From Gemmiger gallinarum (GTDB taxonomy: Bacteria > Bacillota > Clostridia > Oscillospirales > Ruminococcaceae), in the NCBI RefSeq assembly GCF_014982805.1, contig NZ_JADCKC010000001.1:1116001-1180000 (forward strand): a stretch of 64,000 nucleotides of DNA, in the 5' to 3' direction. Position 1 is the stretch's first letter. The number at the start of each line of letters is the position of its first letter. A model generated the notes under the pieces. That model did not search any database. It saw nothing but the letters and a program-made list of their open reading frames with translations, and was not told the origin of the DNA. The position numbers and the translations under genes are program-made. This document shows positions 33,008 through 42,915 of this stretch, piece after piece.

Positions 33008-36000
33008 ATGCCAACCAAAGCAGAGATGTACGCGCAGATGGCGGAGAAGGTTGCGGTCCAGCTCACGGGCAGCTGGCAGGAGTGGGCGGGATTTCTCACC
33101 AACGCCGCCCGTCTCTACAAATATCCGTTCCATGAGCAGCTGATGATCTACGCCCAGCGCCCGGACGCCACCGCCTGCGCCGAGTACGACCTGTGGAACA
33201 ACCGCATGGGCCGGTATGTGCGGCGCGGGTCCAAGGGCATCGCCCTGGTGGATGATTCCGGGGACCGGCCCCGGCTGCGGTATGTGTTTGACATTTCCGA
33301 TACCGGCACCCGTGAACACTCCCGTACCCCATGGCTGTGGACGATGAACGAGGAACACACCGCGCCGGTCATGGCGATGCTGGAGGGAAACTACGGTGTG
33401 GGCGGCGAAGAACTGCCCCAGCAGCTGGCCGATGTGGCCGCCGGTCTGGCGGAAGAATACTGGACGGATCACCGGCAGGACATTCTCTACATCGTTGACG
33501 GTTCCTTTTTGGAGGAGTACGATGAGTACAACATCGAAGTCCAGTTCAAATCCGCCGCCGCTGTCAGCATCACCTACGCCCTGATATCCCGCTGCGGGCT
33601 GGAGCCGGAGCAGTATTTCAGCCATGAGGATTTCATGGCGATCTTCGACTTCAACACCCCCGCCACCGTGGGGGCGCTGGGCACGGCGGTCAGCCAGATA
33701 AACCAGCAGGTGCTGCGGCAGATCGGCGTCACCATTCAGAACTATGAGCGCGCCAAGAGCGCGGAAAGGAGTGCCACACATGGAGAACAACCTGACTTAC
33801 ACGAGGAACGGCGATTACCTGATCCCCGACCTGCGCCTGAGCGAGCAGCCGATGAAGCCCCTGGGCAAGTACGGCAGGATGCGCAAAGCGTACCTGAAGC
33901 AGCAACGGCCTATCCTGTACAACCAGCTGCTGATGACCGAGAAGCTGTACCCGCATCTTCTGGAAATCGACGAGACGGCGAACCAGCGGCTGGAGCAGAT
34001 GATGCCCCAACTGGCCGAGGCGGCGGGCGCGACGGAGGCGCTGAAAGCCGCCGACCCGATGCAGTGGGTGGGCCTGATGAACACCTGCAAAGCCCAGGCC
34101 GAGGAGATTCTGCTGGCGGAACTTATCAACAGCTGACCTTAAACCTGTTCCTCTCCGAAGCGGAACAGATTCAACAGATCGACGAAGCAGAGAGCGTGAA
34201 AACGCCCTCTGCTTTTTCTATGCTCAAACCCGCTGCGCAGGCGGAACCCGTGCGCCGGGCGCTGACCCAGGCCGACATTGACGCCGCCATCCAGGAATGG
34301 AACGGCAAAATCGAAAGTAAGCACGCAGTTGTTCGCTACATGAGGGACCATGCCCGTGAAAAGGACACCGCCGCCTGGCTGCGGCAGGAGTACGGCGATG
34401 ACCTCCCGGCCCTGCCTGTGACGGTGGACAGCGCGGCGGGCGACGTGTCCTGGCCCAAGGTGCAGCGCCGGATCGCCCAGCTCATCAAGGAAGATCGGTT
34501 CTACACCGAGGCGGAGCAGGACCGTTTTGACAACATCGACCCCATCGCCATCCGGGAAGCCCTGGCCGAGCGCGGCATCGTGAACGGCCAGGTGGTAGAC
34601 CCGGAAAAGCTGGACAATGACCCGTTTATCCAGCGGGTGATGCAGGATGTGGAGGCTGTTTCAGCCGAGGAACAGGCCGAGGCGGAGCCGCCTGCGCCGG
34701 ACTTATCTGGCCGTCCCGTCACCCGCGAGGGAGACACCCTCACCATCGGAAGCGGCGAACCTACCCACGAGATGGACATCACTGTTTCCGATGAGGAGTA
34801 TGAGGCTATCCAGCAGGCCATCCCGGAGAAAAAGGTCTATGACCCTGCTGCGCCGGTCTACCATGAGGGTGATACGGTTTATCTGGACAATCAGGAGTAC
34901 CAGATCACCGAGCTGCGGGAGGGCACGGTGCAGCTGCTGCCCTCCAATATGGCGTACCCCATCTTCCGGGCCGAGAGCCGGGAGCGGTTCGAGACGCTGC
35001 TGCGTGCGGACACACGCAACGAAGCCATCAACGAATTTTTGCCTGTAAACCCCGACACGGCTGACCAGGACCTGCGGGACGTGCTGGTCCACGGCCTGAT
35101 CGGCGCGCCGGACAAGGCGGAGCTGTCCGAACTGATGCGCACCGGCAAGCCCAACCGCGAGATCGCCCAATGGCTGGGCCGGGCTTTCCCCGGCATCGTG
35201 GAAACGATGGAGCTGGACACCGGCGACACCGCCGACTACCGCACCACGTCCGAAGGCATCGAGCTGGAAGTGCTGGATGCGGACGAAAAGCGGCTGGCTA
35301 TGCTGTATTTTCGCTGGGATGAGGTCGCGCCCCTGCTGCGCGGGCAGTATGCCCGTCAGATGGACGGCTTTGGGCGGGAGCAGGCCGAACTGGCGGTTGA
35401 GGCTGCTGCCACCGTTGAAGAACCCATCGAAACCGCCAAGCCCATTGAGGAACCTGCCGCCGAGACACCAGCGTTCCATTCTGAGCCGGAGGCCGTCTAC
35501 CCCGGCGAACAGAACCATCTGCCTTATGACGTGGTGGTGGAACGGCTGCACGTTGACCGGCCCGAACCCACGCCGCCCGAACCGCGTCCGCCTGAGAATT
35601 TCCGCATTCTGGACGATGACCTGGGGAAAGGCGGGCCAAAGGAAAAGTTCTGGCGCAATATCAAAGCAATCGCCACACTGAAGCAGATCGAGCAGGAAAA
35701 TCGCTATGCCACCCCAGAAGAACAGCATATTCTCTCGCAATATGTAGGCTGGGGCGGCGTGGCGGACGCCTTTGACCCGGACAAACCCGCGTGGGCCGCT
35801 GAGTATGCGGAGCTGAAGGAACTGCTGACCCAAGAAGAATATGAAGCGGCCAGAGCCTCCACCCTCAACGCCCACTACACCAGCCCCACTGTGATTCGCG
35901 CCATCTACGACGCGGTAGAACAGATGGGCTTCCGCACCGGCAACATTTTGGAACCGTCCTGCGGTGTGGGCAATTTCTTCGGGATGCTGCCGGAGAGCAT

Positions 36001-39000
36001 GGCCGGGAGCCGTCTGTACGGCGTGGAGCTGGACAGCGTTTCCGGGCGCATCGCCAGGCAGCTCTACCCCAAGGCCGACATCACCGTGGCGGGCTTCGAG
36101 ACCACCGACCGGCGGGATTTTTACGACCTTGCCATCGGCAACGTACCTTTCGGACAGTATCAGGTGAACGACAAAGCCTACAACAAGCTGGGCTTCAACA
36201 TCCACAACTACTTTTTCGCAAAATCGTTGGACCAGGTGCGGCCGGGCGGCGTGATGGCGTTCGTCACCAGCCGCTATACGATGGATGCCAAGGATTCCAC
36301 CGTGCGCCGGTATCTGGCCCAGCGTGCCGAGCTGCTGGGAGCAATCCGCCTGCCAAACAATGCGTTCAAGGCAAATGCCGGAACTGAGGTCGTTTCGGAT
36401 ATTCTCTTCCTGCAAAAGCGGGACCGCCCGCTGGACATCGCCCCGGACTGGACCCAAACCGGCCGGACCGAGGAAGGCTTCACGGTCAACCAGTATTTTC
36501 TGGATCACCCGGAGATGGTGCTGGGGCGGCCCACCGCCGAAAGCACCCAATACGGCAAACAGGATTACACCGTGGCCCCCATCGAGGGGCTGGAGCTGGC
36601 CGATCAGCTGCACGATGCCGTGAAGTACATTCGCGGCACCTACCAGGAGGCCGCGCTGCCGGAGCTGGGCGAGGGCGAGGACATCGACGAATCCCTCCCG
36701 GCTGATCCCAATGTGAAGAACTACTCCTACACGGTGGTGGACGGCGCGGTGTACTTCCGGGAAAACAGCCGCATGGTGCGCCCCGACCTGAACGCCACCG
36801 CCGAGGCCCGCGTCAAAGGGTTGGTGGGGCTGCGGGATTGTGTGCAGCGGCTCATCGACCTGGAGATGGACGCCGCCGCGCCGGATGCCGACATCCGGGC
36901 GCAGATGGCCGAACTGAACCGCCGCTATGACGATTTTTCCGCCAAGTACGGACTTATCAATGACCGGGCGAACCGGCTGGCCTTTGCCGATGACAGCAGC
37001 TACTATCTGCTCTGTGCCCTGGAGGTGCTGGACGAGGATGGCCGGTTGGAGCGCAAGGCAGATATGTTCACCAAACGCACGATACGCCCTCACGAGGCCG
37101 TCACCACCGTGGACACGGCCAGTGAGGCGCTGGCGGTCTCCATCTCGGAGAAAGCCTGCGTGGATATGGCCTACATGGAACAGCTCACCGGCAAAACCGG
37201 CGAGGAACTGGCTGACGAGCTGCGCGGTGTCATCTTCCGTGTACCGGGCCAGACTGAGCCGGACGGAACGCCCCATTATGTGACCGCCGATGAATACCTC
37301 TCCGGCAACGTGCGCCGGAAGCTGCGCCAGGCCCAGCGGGCGGCGGAGCAGGACCCGGCCTTTGCGGTCAACGTGGAGGCCCTGACCGCTGCCCAGCCCA
37401 AAGACCTGGACGCTTCCGAGATCGAGGTGCGGTTGGGTGCAACGTGGATCGACAAGGAGTACATCCAGCAATTCATGTACGAGACCTTCGACACGCCCTT
37501 TTACCTTCAGCGCAGCATTGAAGTCCACTACTCTGCGTTCACCGCCGAGTGGCAGATCTCCGGCAAAAACGCTGTGGGACAGAGAGATGTGGCGGCCTAT
37601 ACCACTTACGGGACCGGCCGCGCCAACGCCTATAAAATCCTCGAAGATTCCCTCAATCTGCGGGATGTGCGTATCTACGACACCGTGGAGGACGCGGACG
37701 GCAAGGAACGCCGGGTGCTGAACGCCAAGGAAACCACCCTGGCCGCCCAAAAGCAGCAGGCCATCCGGGATGCTTTCCGCGACTGGATTTGGCGCGACCC
37801 GGAACGTCGGCAGGCGCTGGTGCGCCAGTACAATGAGGAAATGAACGCCACCCGCCCCCGCGAATATGATGGCAGCCACATTGTTTTCGGCGGCATGAAC
37901 CCGGCCATCACCCTGCGGGAACACCAGAAAAACGCCATCGCCCATGTGCTGTACGGCGGCAACACGCTGTTGGCCCATGAGGTGGGCGCGGGCAAGACGT
38001 TTGAAATGGTAGGGGCCGCGATGGAGGCCAAGCGGCTGGGGCTGTGCCAAAAGAGCTTATTCGTGGTGCCCAACCACCTGACCGAACAGTGGGCTTCGGA
38101 GTTCCTGCGTCTGTACCCGTCCGCGAACATCCTGGTGACAACCAAAAAGGACTTCGAGAAGCACAACCGCAAGAAGTTTTGTGCCCGCATCGCCACCGGC
38201 GACTATGACGCCATCATCATGGGTCACTCCCAGTTCGAGAAAATCCCCATCAGCAAGGAACGCCAGGAGCGACTGCTGCACGAGCAGATTTGGGAAATCA
38301 CCGAGGGCATCGCCGAGGTGGAGGCCAGCGGCGGGGAACGGTTCACTGTCAAGCAGCTGGAACGCACGAAAAAGTCTCTGGAGGCGCGGCTGGAAAAGCT
38401 GCAAGCGGAGGGCCGCAAGGACGATGTGGTAACCTTTGAACAGCTGGGCGTAGACCGGCTGTTCGTGGACGAGGCCCACAACTACAAAAACCTGTTCTTA
38501 TATACGAAGATGCGCAACGTGGCGGGCCTCTCCACGACGGACGCGCAGAAATCCTCGGATATGTTCGCCAAGTGCCGCTACATGGACGAGATCACCGGCA
38601 GCCGGGGCGTCATCTTTGCCACCGGCACGCCGGTTTCCAACTCCATGACCGAGCTTTACACCATGCAGCGGTATCTCCAATATGACCGGCTGCAAGAGCT
38701 GGGCATGGCCCACTTTGACTGCTGGGCGTCCCGGTTTGGTGAGACCGTGACGGCGCTGGAACTGGCCCCGGAGGGAACCGGCTACCGGGCAAGAACAAGA
38801 TTCAGCAAGTTTTTCAACCTGCCGGAGCTGATGAACCTCTTTAAGGAGGTCGCGGACATCAAAACCGCCGACCAGCTGCACCTGCCCACGCCCCAGGTGG
38901 AGTACCACAACATCGTGGCCCAGCCCACCGAACAGCAGCAGGAAATGGTGAAGGCGCTCTCGGAGCGCGCTTCCCTGGTACACAGCGGTACAGTGGACCC

Positions 39001-40513
39001 GTCCCAAGACAATATGCTCAAGATCACCAGCGACGGGCGCAAGCTGGGGCTGGACCAGCGGATCATCAACCAGCTGCTGCCGGATGAGCCGGGCACCAAG
39101 GTCAATCAGTGCGTGAACAACATCATGCAGATCTGGCGGGACGGCGAGGCCGACAAGCTGACCCAGCTGGTGTTCTGCGACATTTCCACGCCCCAAGCCC
39201 GGCCCGCCAAAAAGGTGGCCAAGGCGCTGGACAACCCGACCATCCACGCTTTGGAGGACGCGGTGCCGCTGGATGAGCCGGAACCGGCCTTTACCGTGTA
39301 TGAGGACATCCGGCAGAAGCTCATCGCCCAGGGCGTACCCGCCGAGCAGATTGCCTTTATCCATGAGGCCAACACCGAGGTGCGCAAAAAGGAGCTGTTC
39401 TCCAAGGTCCGCACCGGCCAGGTGCGCGTCCTGCTGGGCAGCACGGCCAAAATGGGCGCGGGCACCAACGTGCAGGACCGCCTGGTGGCGCTGCATGACC
39501 TGGACTGCCCGTGGCGGCCCGGCGACCTGGCCCAGCGAAAGGGACGCATCGAGCGCCAGGGCAACCAGAACGAAACCGTCCATGTGTACCGCTATGTCAC
39601 CGAGGGGACTTTCGACGCCTACCTCTGGCAGACGGTGGAAAACAAACAGAAATTCATCAGCCAGATCATGACCTCCAAATCGCCGGTGCGAAGCTGCGAC
39701 GATGTGGACGAAACGGCGCTGTCCTTTGCCGAGATCAAGGCGCTGTGCGCCGGGGACCCGCGCATCAAGGAACGCATGGACCTGGATGTGGACGTGGCGC
39801 GGTTAAAGCTGATGAAGGCCGACCACCAGAGCAAACAGTACCGCCTGGAGGACCAGCTACTGAAAACCTTCCCGGAGGAGATCGAGAAAAACAAGGGGTT
39901 TATCGCCGGACTGGAAGCCGATATGGCGACCTTGGCCGCCCATCCCCACCCGGAGGACGGCTTTGCCGGGATGGAAGTCCGTGGCGACACCCTCACCGAC
40001 AAGGAAAACGCTGGGGCCGCGCTGCTGGACGCCTGCAAGGAGGTCAAAGGGGCCGACCCGGTGCCGGTGGGCAGTTACCGGGGCTTCACCATGTCGGTGT
40101 CGTTTGACGCTTTCCGGCAGGAGTATATGCTCCTGCTGAAAGGCCAGATGACCCACCGGGCGACGCTTGGCACAGACCCCCGTGGAAATCTCACCCGTAT
40201 CGACAATGCGCTCAGCCAGATGCCCCAGCGGCTGGAGGCGGTGAAGAACCAGCTGGACAATCTCTACCAACAGCAGGCCGCCGCCAAAGCGGAGGTGGGC
40301 AAGCCCTTCCCCCAGGAACAGGAGCTGCGGGATAAATCCGCCCGGCTGGCCGAACTGGACGTACTGCTGAATATGGACGGCCGGGGCCGCCCTGCGCCGG
40401 AGGCGGTGCTTGCCAAGAGCAGCCGCCCCTCGGTGCTGGAAGGGCTGAAACGCCCGGTGCCGCCGCGCAATCCCGAAAAGAAACCCAAACACCACGAACA
40501 GGAGGTGCGATAA
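33008..40513 (+). CDS. Giant ArdC-like / N6-methylase / SNF2-type helicase protein
   Basis: 2501 aa, GGGAGG upstream. Residues 1-250: ArdC-like N-terminal domain (LYKYPFHEQLMIYAQRPDAT). Residues about 255-375: Arg/Pro/Gly/Asp-rich linker, read over tnpV in another frame. About 950-1140: N6-adenine methylase fold (ILEPSCGVGNFFGMLPESMA; catalytic motif NVPF near 1044). About 1640-2230: helicase with Walker A LLAHEVGAGKTFEMVGAAME, VDEAHNYKN near 1821 and C-terminal motif GAGTNVQDRLVALHDLDCPW, QRKGRIERQGNQ. Conserved in the ICE family; an anti-restriction or DNA-processing role in the recipient is likely. Confidence 0.85.
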   Translation: MPTKAEMYAQMAEKVAVQLTGSWQEWAGFLTNAARLYKYPFHEQLMIYAQRPDATACAEYDLWNNRMGRYVRRGSKGIALVDDSGDRPRLRYVFDISDTGTREHSRTPWLWTMNEEHTAPVMAMLEGNYGVGGEELPQQLADVAAGLAEEYWTDHRQDILYIVDGSFLEEYDEYNIEVQFKSAAAVSITYALISRCGLEPEQYFSHEDFMAIFDFNTPATVGALGTAVSQINQQVLRQIGVTIQNYERAKSAERSATHGEQPDLHEERRLPDPRPAPERAADEAPGQVRQDAQSVPEAATAYPVQPAADDREAVPASSGNRRDGEPAAGADDAPTGRGGGRDGGAESRRPDAVGGPDEHLQSPGRGDSAGGTYQQLTLNLFLSEAEQIQQIDEAESVKTPSAFSMLKPAAQAEPVRRALTQADIDAAIQEWNGKIESKHAVVRYMRDHAREKDTAAWLRQEYGDDLPALPVTVDSAAGDVSWPKVQRRIAQLIKEDRFYTEAEQDRFDNIDPIAIREALAERGIVNGQVVDPEKLDNDPFIQRVMQDVEAVSAEEQAEAEPPAPDLSGRPVTREGDTLTIGSGEPTHEMDITVSDEEYEAIQQAIPEKKVYDPAAPVYHEGDTVYLDNQEYQITELREGTVQLLPSNMAYPIFRAESRERFETLLRADTRNEAINEFLPVNPDTADQDLRDVLVHGLIGAPDKAELSELMRTGKPNREIAQWLGRAFPGIVETMELDTGDTADYRTTSEGIELEVLDADEKRLAMLYFRWDEVAPLLRGQYARQMDGFGREQAELAVEAAATVEEPIETAKPIEEPAAETPAFHSEPEAVYPGEQNHLPYDVVVERLHVDRPEPTPPEPRPPENFRILDDDLGKGGPKEKFWRNIKAIATLKQIEQENRYATPEEQHILSQYVGWGGVADAFDPDKPAWAAEYAELKELLTQEEYEAARASTLNAHYTSPTVIRAIYDAVEQMGFRTGNILEPSCGVGNFFGMLPESMAGSRLYGVELDSVSGRIARQLYPKADITVAGFETTDRRDFYDLAIGNVPFGQYQVNDKAYNKLGFNIHNYFFAKSLDQVRPGGVMAFVTSRYTMDAKDSTVRRYLAQRAELLGAIRLPNNAFKANAGTEVVSDILFLQKRDRPLDIAPDWTQTGRTEEGFTVNQYFLDHPEMVLGRPTAESTQYGKQDYTVAPIEGLELADQLHDAVKYIRGTYQEAALPELGEGEDIDESLPADPNVKNYSYTVVDGAVYFRENSRMVRPDLNATAEARVKGLVGLRDCVQRLIDLEMDAAAPDADIRAQMAELNRRYDDFSAKYGLINDRANRLAFADDSSYYLLCALEVLDEDGRLERKADMFTKRTIRPHEAVTTVDTASEALAVSISEKACVDMAYMEQLTGKTGEELADELRGVIFRVPGQTEPDGTPHYVTADEYLSGNVRRKLRQAQRAAEQDPAFAVNVEALTAAQPKDLDASEIEVRLGATWIDKEYIQQFMYETFDTPFYLQRSIEVHYSAFTAEWQISGKNAVGQRDVAAYTTYGTGRANAYKILEDSLNLRDVRIYDTVEDADGKERRVLNAKETTLAAQKQQAIRDAFRDWIWRDPERRQALVRQYNEEMNATRPREYDGSHIVFGGMNPAITLREHQKNAIAHVLYGGNTLLAHEVGAGKTFEMVGAAMEAKRLGLCQKSLFVVPNHLTEQWASEFLRLYPSANILVTTKKDFEKHNRKKFCARIATGDYDAIIMGHSQFEKIPISKERQERLLHEQIWEITEGIAEVEASGGERFTVKQLERTKKSLEARLEKLQAEGRKDDVVTFEQLGVDRLFVDEAHNYKNLFLYTKMRNVAGLSTTDAQKSSDMFAKCRYMDEITGSRGVIFATGTPVSNSMTELYTMQRYLQYDRLQELGMAHFDCWASRFGETVTALELAPEGTGYRARTRFSKFFNLPELMNLFKEVADIKTADQLHLPTPQVEYHNIVAQPTEQQQEMVKALSERASLVHSGTVDPSQDNMLKITSDGRKLGLDQRIINQLLPDEPGTKVNQCVNNIMQIWRDGEADKLTQLVFCDISTPQARPAKKVAKALDNPTIHALEDAVPLDEPEPAFTVYEDIRQKLIAQGVPAEQIAFIHEANTEVRKKELFSKVRTGQVRVLLGSTAKMGAGTNVQDRLVALHDLDCPWRPGDLAQRKGRIERQGNQNETVHVYRYVTEGTFDAYLWQTVENKQKFISQIMTSKSPVRSCDDVDETALSFAEIKALCAGDPRIKERMDLDVDVARLKLMKADHQSKQYRLEDQLLKTFPEEIEKNKGFIAGLEADMATLAAHPHPEDGFAGMEVRGDTLTDKENAGAALLDACKEVKGADPVPVGSYRGFTMSVSFDAFRQEYMLLLKGQMTHRATLGTDPRGNLTRIDNALSQMPQRLEAVKNQLDNLYQQQAAAKAEVGKPFPQEQELRDKSARLAELDVLLNMDGRGRPAPEAVLAKSSRPSVLEGLKRPVPPRNPEKKPKHHEQEVR
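33780..34136 (+). CDS. TnpV-family protein overprinted on the giant helicase gene
   Basis: 118 aa in the +1 frame relative to the 2501-aa gene and lying wholly inside it. GGAAAGGAGTG lies upstream of ATG 33780. Sequence MENNLTYTRNGDYLIPDLRL, SEQPMKPLGKYGRMRKAYLK and DPMQWVGLMNTCKAQAEEIL is a full, normal TnpV protein, while the helicase frame over the same bases is low-complexity linker. TnpV proteins are common in Clostridial transposons; function unknown. Dual coding is directly visible. Confidence 0.8.
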   Translation: MENNLTYTRNGDYLIPDLRLSEQPMKPLGKYGRMRKAYLKQQRPILYNQLLMTEKLYPHLLEIDETANQRLEQMMPQLAEAAGATEALKAADPMQWVGLMNTCKAQAEEILLAELINS

Positions 40514-40514
40514 G

Positions 40515-41582
40515 ATGAATACCGATAAAAACACGGCCCTTTATGAAAAGATGGCCGCCGAACAGGACAAGTTCCGGGACTGGCTGAAAAGCCAGCCCCC
40601 GGAGGAAATTCTAAAGCATACCTATGAGTACACGGTCCGGGAGGACATTTTGATGGCGATGGAGGAGCTTGACCTGCCCCAAAGCCGGGCCGCCGCGCTG
40701 CTGGCATCGCCGTCCCCGCTGGCCGATGTCTACAAGGAGTTTTCTGACCGGGAAATTTCCTACATGGATGTGGTGCGGGACAGCATCGAACAGCGGGCCG
40801 AGGCGGCGCTGGACGCCCAGCGGGAACTGCCGCTCTACCGGCACGACGCCGCCTATGCCCGCGAACAGGGAGACCTGGATTTGTACCGGGCGTCCCGCCG
40901 CGCCAACATCGCCTGCAAGGAGGCCATCGAGGCGTCCATTTCGGAACATTACCGGGACAACCGGCTGGACAAGGACGCGGTACCCCAGGTGATCGAGCAG
41001 TTCGGCTACACCCGCACTCTCTATGTGCTGGCAAACACCGTGCAGCAGAAAGAGTGGGATGAGCGTTTCAGCCCGGCCAACAAGACGTGGGCCAGGACGG
41101 TGGACATCCCGCCCAACCCGGACGGCTTTGGCGGCGAACGCAACCTGGACTTTGTGGTGGACAGCCACTCCGGCCTGGTCGATCTGTTCTTGAGCCAGGC
41201 GCGGCAGGATTATCTGCGGCTCCAGCCGCTGACGCCGGAGGAAATCCGTGCCGAGGCCGCCCGGCTTTTGCAGGAGCTTCGTGCGCCGGGTACACCCAAC
41301 AGCCCCCACGGCACCCACTACATGGCCCGCGTCTCGCCGGACTTTCTGGCCCGCGCCGGCACCCAGGCCCACGACCAGCTGATGGCGCTGCTGCCGTTCC
41401 GCAGTCTGGCAATCACCGGCATGAAGGACCTGCCCGGCATCTATGTCACCATCCTGGCCAGCGAGGACCGTTCCAAAGAGCTGCGCCAGCGCCGCCCTTC
41501 GGTCCGCCGCCAACTGAAGCAGGAGCCGCGTTCCGCTGAAAAGAAAGCGCCCGTTCGTAAGAAAAAGGAGCCGGAGCGGTGA
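40515..41582 (+). CDS. DUF3848-DUF3849 protein
   Basis: 355 aa, CAGGAGG upstream of the ATG. DUF3848 at residues 5-55 (LYEKMAAEQDKFRDWLKSQP, EYTVREDILMAME); DUF3849 at about 98-190 (LPLYRHDAAYAREQGDLDLY, QFGYTRTLYVLANTVQQKEW). The C-terminal 60 residues are basic. Conserved partner of the giant helicase gene in this ICE group; molecular role unknown. Confidence 0.85.
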   Translation: MNTDKNTALYEKMAAEQDKFRDWLKSQPPEEILKHTYEYTVREDILMAMEELDLPQSRAAALLASPSPLADVYKEFSDREISYMDVVRDSIEQRAEAALDAQRELPLYRHDAAYAREQGDLDLYRASRRANIACKEAIEASISEHYRDNRLDKDAVPQVIEQFGYTRTLYVLANTVQQKEWDERFSPANKTWARTVDIPPNPDGFGGERNLDFVVDSHSGLVDLFLSQARQDYLRLQPLTPEEIRAEAARLLQELRAPGTPNSPHGTHYMARVSPDFLARAGTQAHDQLMALLPFRSLAITGMKDLPGIYVTILASEDRSKELRQRRPSVRRQLKQEPRSAEKKAPVRKKKEPER

Positions 41583-41923
41583 GCGCCCCCAAGCGCAAAC
41601 GGGAGGTGCAGCTGAACTTCCGGGTCTCGCCGGAGGAACTGGCGCTGATCGAGCAGAAGATGGCCCAGCTGGGGACAAAGAACCGGGAAGCCTATCTGCG
41701 CAAGATGGCCCTGGACGGCTATGTGGTGCGTCTGGAACTGCCGGAGCTGAAGGAGATGGTGTCTCTGATGCGCTATTCCAGCAACAACCTGAACCAGCTG
41801 GCCCGCCGCGTGCATGAAACAGGGCGCATTTATGACGCTGACCTGGAGGATATATCCCGGAGGCAGGAGACTTTGTGGGATGGGGTGCATCGGATATTGA
41901 CCCAGCTGGCAAAGCTGTCGTGA
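41579..41923 (+). CDS. mobC: MobC relaxosome accessory protein
   Basis: 114 aa from GTG 41579 overlapping the previous stop. Ribbon-helix-helix-like start (KREVQLNFRVSPEELALIEQ, KNREAYLRKMALDGYVV) and the MobC core SLMRYSSNNLNQLARRVHET. Binds the ICE oriT together with the relaxase at 44466. The two are separated here by small genes and a nuclease cassette. Confidence 0.9.
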   Translation: MSAPKRKREVQLNFRVSPEELALIEQKMAQLGTKNREAYLRKMALDGYVVRLELPELKEMVSLMRYSSNNLNQLARRVHETGRIYDADLEDISRRQETLWDGVHRILTQLAKLS

Positions 41924-41926
41924 CAG

Positions 41927-41997
41927 GGGCATACGCCCCGGCTTTGAGGGATGTCCGGCGTGTGCGTGCGGCTGCGCCGGGCCTCCCTCTTTTTTTC
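41927..41997 (+). other. Candidate ICE oriT hairpin plus terminator
   Basis: GGGGC (41928-41932), ATAC, GCCCC (41937-41941 or one base earlier) directly after mobC, followed by GGCTTTGAGGGATGTCCGG; compact inverted repeats beside mobC are typical for MobP-type oriT. The next hairpin CCGGCG (41955-41960) / CGCCGG (41975-41980) with CTCCCTCTTTTTTT behaves as the mobC terminator. The oriT assignment rests on position only. Confidence 0.4.
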
Positions 41998-42065
41998 TTT
42001 GCCCGTATCGTTGCACTTTTACAAACCACAAGCGATAATATCATCAGAAACGGAGGTGAAGGCTG

Positions 42066-42371
42066 ATGTTGACATTTGAAAATATCTTGGAGTTGTTTCA
42101 AGAGTATCTGCTGCGTGACCCGGAGGAAGAAGTCCTTCCGTGCAAACGCGGCTATGTCCGATTGACCTGGAACAAGGATTCCCGCTACTGCGTGGACGGC
42201 ATCCTCTGCCAGACCCCGGAGGAACTGTTTGACCTGCTGCTCACGGATTACCAGGACTTTGAATTGCTCCGCCGGACGAAAGGCCGCCGGGAGGTTACAG
42301 AGGCCGATGAAAAAGCCGTGGAGAAGCTGTGCCAGCCCTACCTGGACTGGCGGAAGGGGGCGCTGAAATGA
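42066..42371 (+). CDS. Hypothetical protein preceding CD1845
   Basis: 101 aa, GGAGGTGAAGGCTG upstream. LTFENILELFQEYLLRDPEE, GYVRLTWNKDSRYCVDGILC and LFDLLLTDYQDFELLRRTKG: an alpha/beta protein without membrane helix. ATGA-coupled to the CD1845-family gene. Not recognised, but the pair recurs in related ICEs. Confidence 0.6.
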   Translation: MLTFENILELFQEYLLRDPEEEVLPCKRGYVRLTWNKDSRYCVDGILCQTPEELFDLLLTDYQDFELLRRTKGRREVTEADEKAVEKLCQPYLDWRKGALK

Positions 42372-42679
42372 AAGCGGTATGGTTTATCTTGAAACTGGGG
42401 CTGAAAATCCTTGCCGCGCCATTGGTGCTGGCGCTGGCCCTGTTCACATGGGTATGCTTCGGCCTGCTGTATGTGTCCAGCTTCATCTTCGGCCTGGCCT
42501 CCACGGTGGTGGCGCTGCTGGGGGTCGCGGTGCTGGTGACCTACTCGCCGCAAAACGGCGTGATCCTGTTGGTGATCGCTTTCCTGGTCAGCCCGGTGGG
42601 CCTGCCGATGGCTGCCGCCTGGCTGGTGAGCAAGGTGCAGGACCTGCGGTTTGCGATCCAGGATGCGGTGTACGGCTGA
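42368..42679 (+). CDS. CD1845-family membrane protein
   Basis: 103 aa from ATG 42368. Three hydrophobic segments covering about residues 5-27, 30-55 and 58-82 (KILAAPLVLALALFTWVCFG, FIFGLASTVVALLGVAVLVT, ILLVIAFLVSPVGLPMAAAW), then a short amphipathic tail. Conserved small membrane protein in this ICE family; perhaps a channel accessory. Confidence 0.75.
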   Translation: MKAVWFILKLGLKILAAPLVLALALFTWVCFGLLYVSSFIFGLASTVVALLGVAVLVTYSPQNGVILLVIAFLVSPVGLPMAAAWLVSKVQDLRFAIQDAVYG

Positions 42680-42695
42680 ATAGGAAATGAAGAAT

Positions 42696-42722
42696 TGCCG
42701 GGAGTGAGCGCCCGGCATTTTT
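42696..42722 (+). terminator. Intrinsic terminator after CD1845
   Basis: TGCCGGG (42696-42702), loop AGTGAGCG, CCCGGCA (42711-42717), then TTTTT. Ends the transcript before the nuclease cassette. Confidence 0.85.
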
Positions 42723-42734
42723 GACTTTACTTTT

Positions 42735-42860
42735 GTGCTAATTTTGTAGATAAGATTAGCACGAAAGGAAAGTTTAGCCCTATCGTAACGGTGCAAAGTG
42801 AGTAAGACGTTTCTTCGTGTATTTTTGGCGTTTTACTTTCTGCGAGAAATAAGATATACT
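42735..42860 (+). promoter_or_regulatory. Promoter and palindrome of the YhcG-like cassette
   Basis: GTGCTAAT (42735-42742) and ATTAGCAC (42755-42762) form a perfect 8-bp inverted repeat. Downstream, TTTACT (42832-42837), 17 bp and TATACT (42855-42860) make a plausible promoter; AAGGAGG at 42903 and ATG 42916 follow. The cassette thus has its own transcription start. Confidence 0.6.
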
Positions 42861-42915
42861 GATAGATAAGAGCAAACCGGCAGCATGGTATGCCGATGAA
42901 ATAAGGAGGGATTCT

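Noticed and set aside
34703-38050. Minus-strand ORF of 1115 codons
   Set aside because: Shadow of the giant helicase gene, whose frame has clear methylase and helicase motifs.
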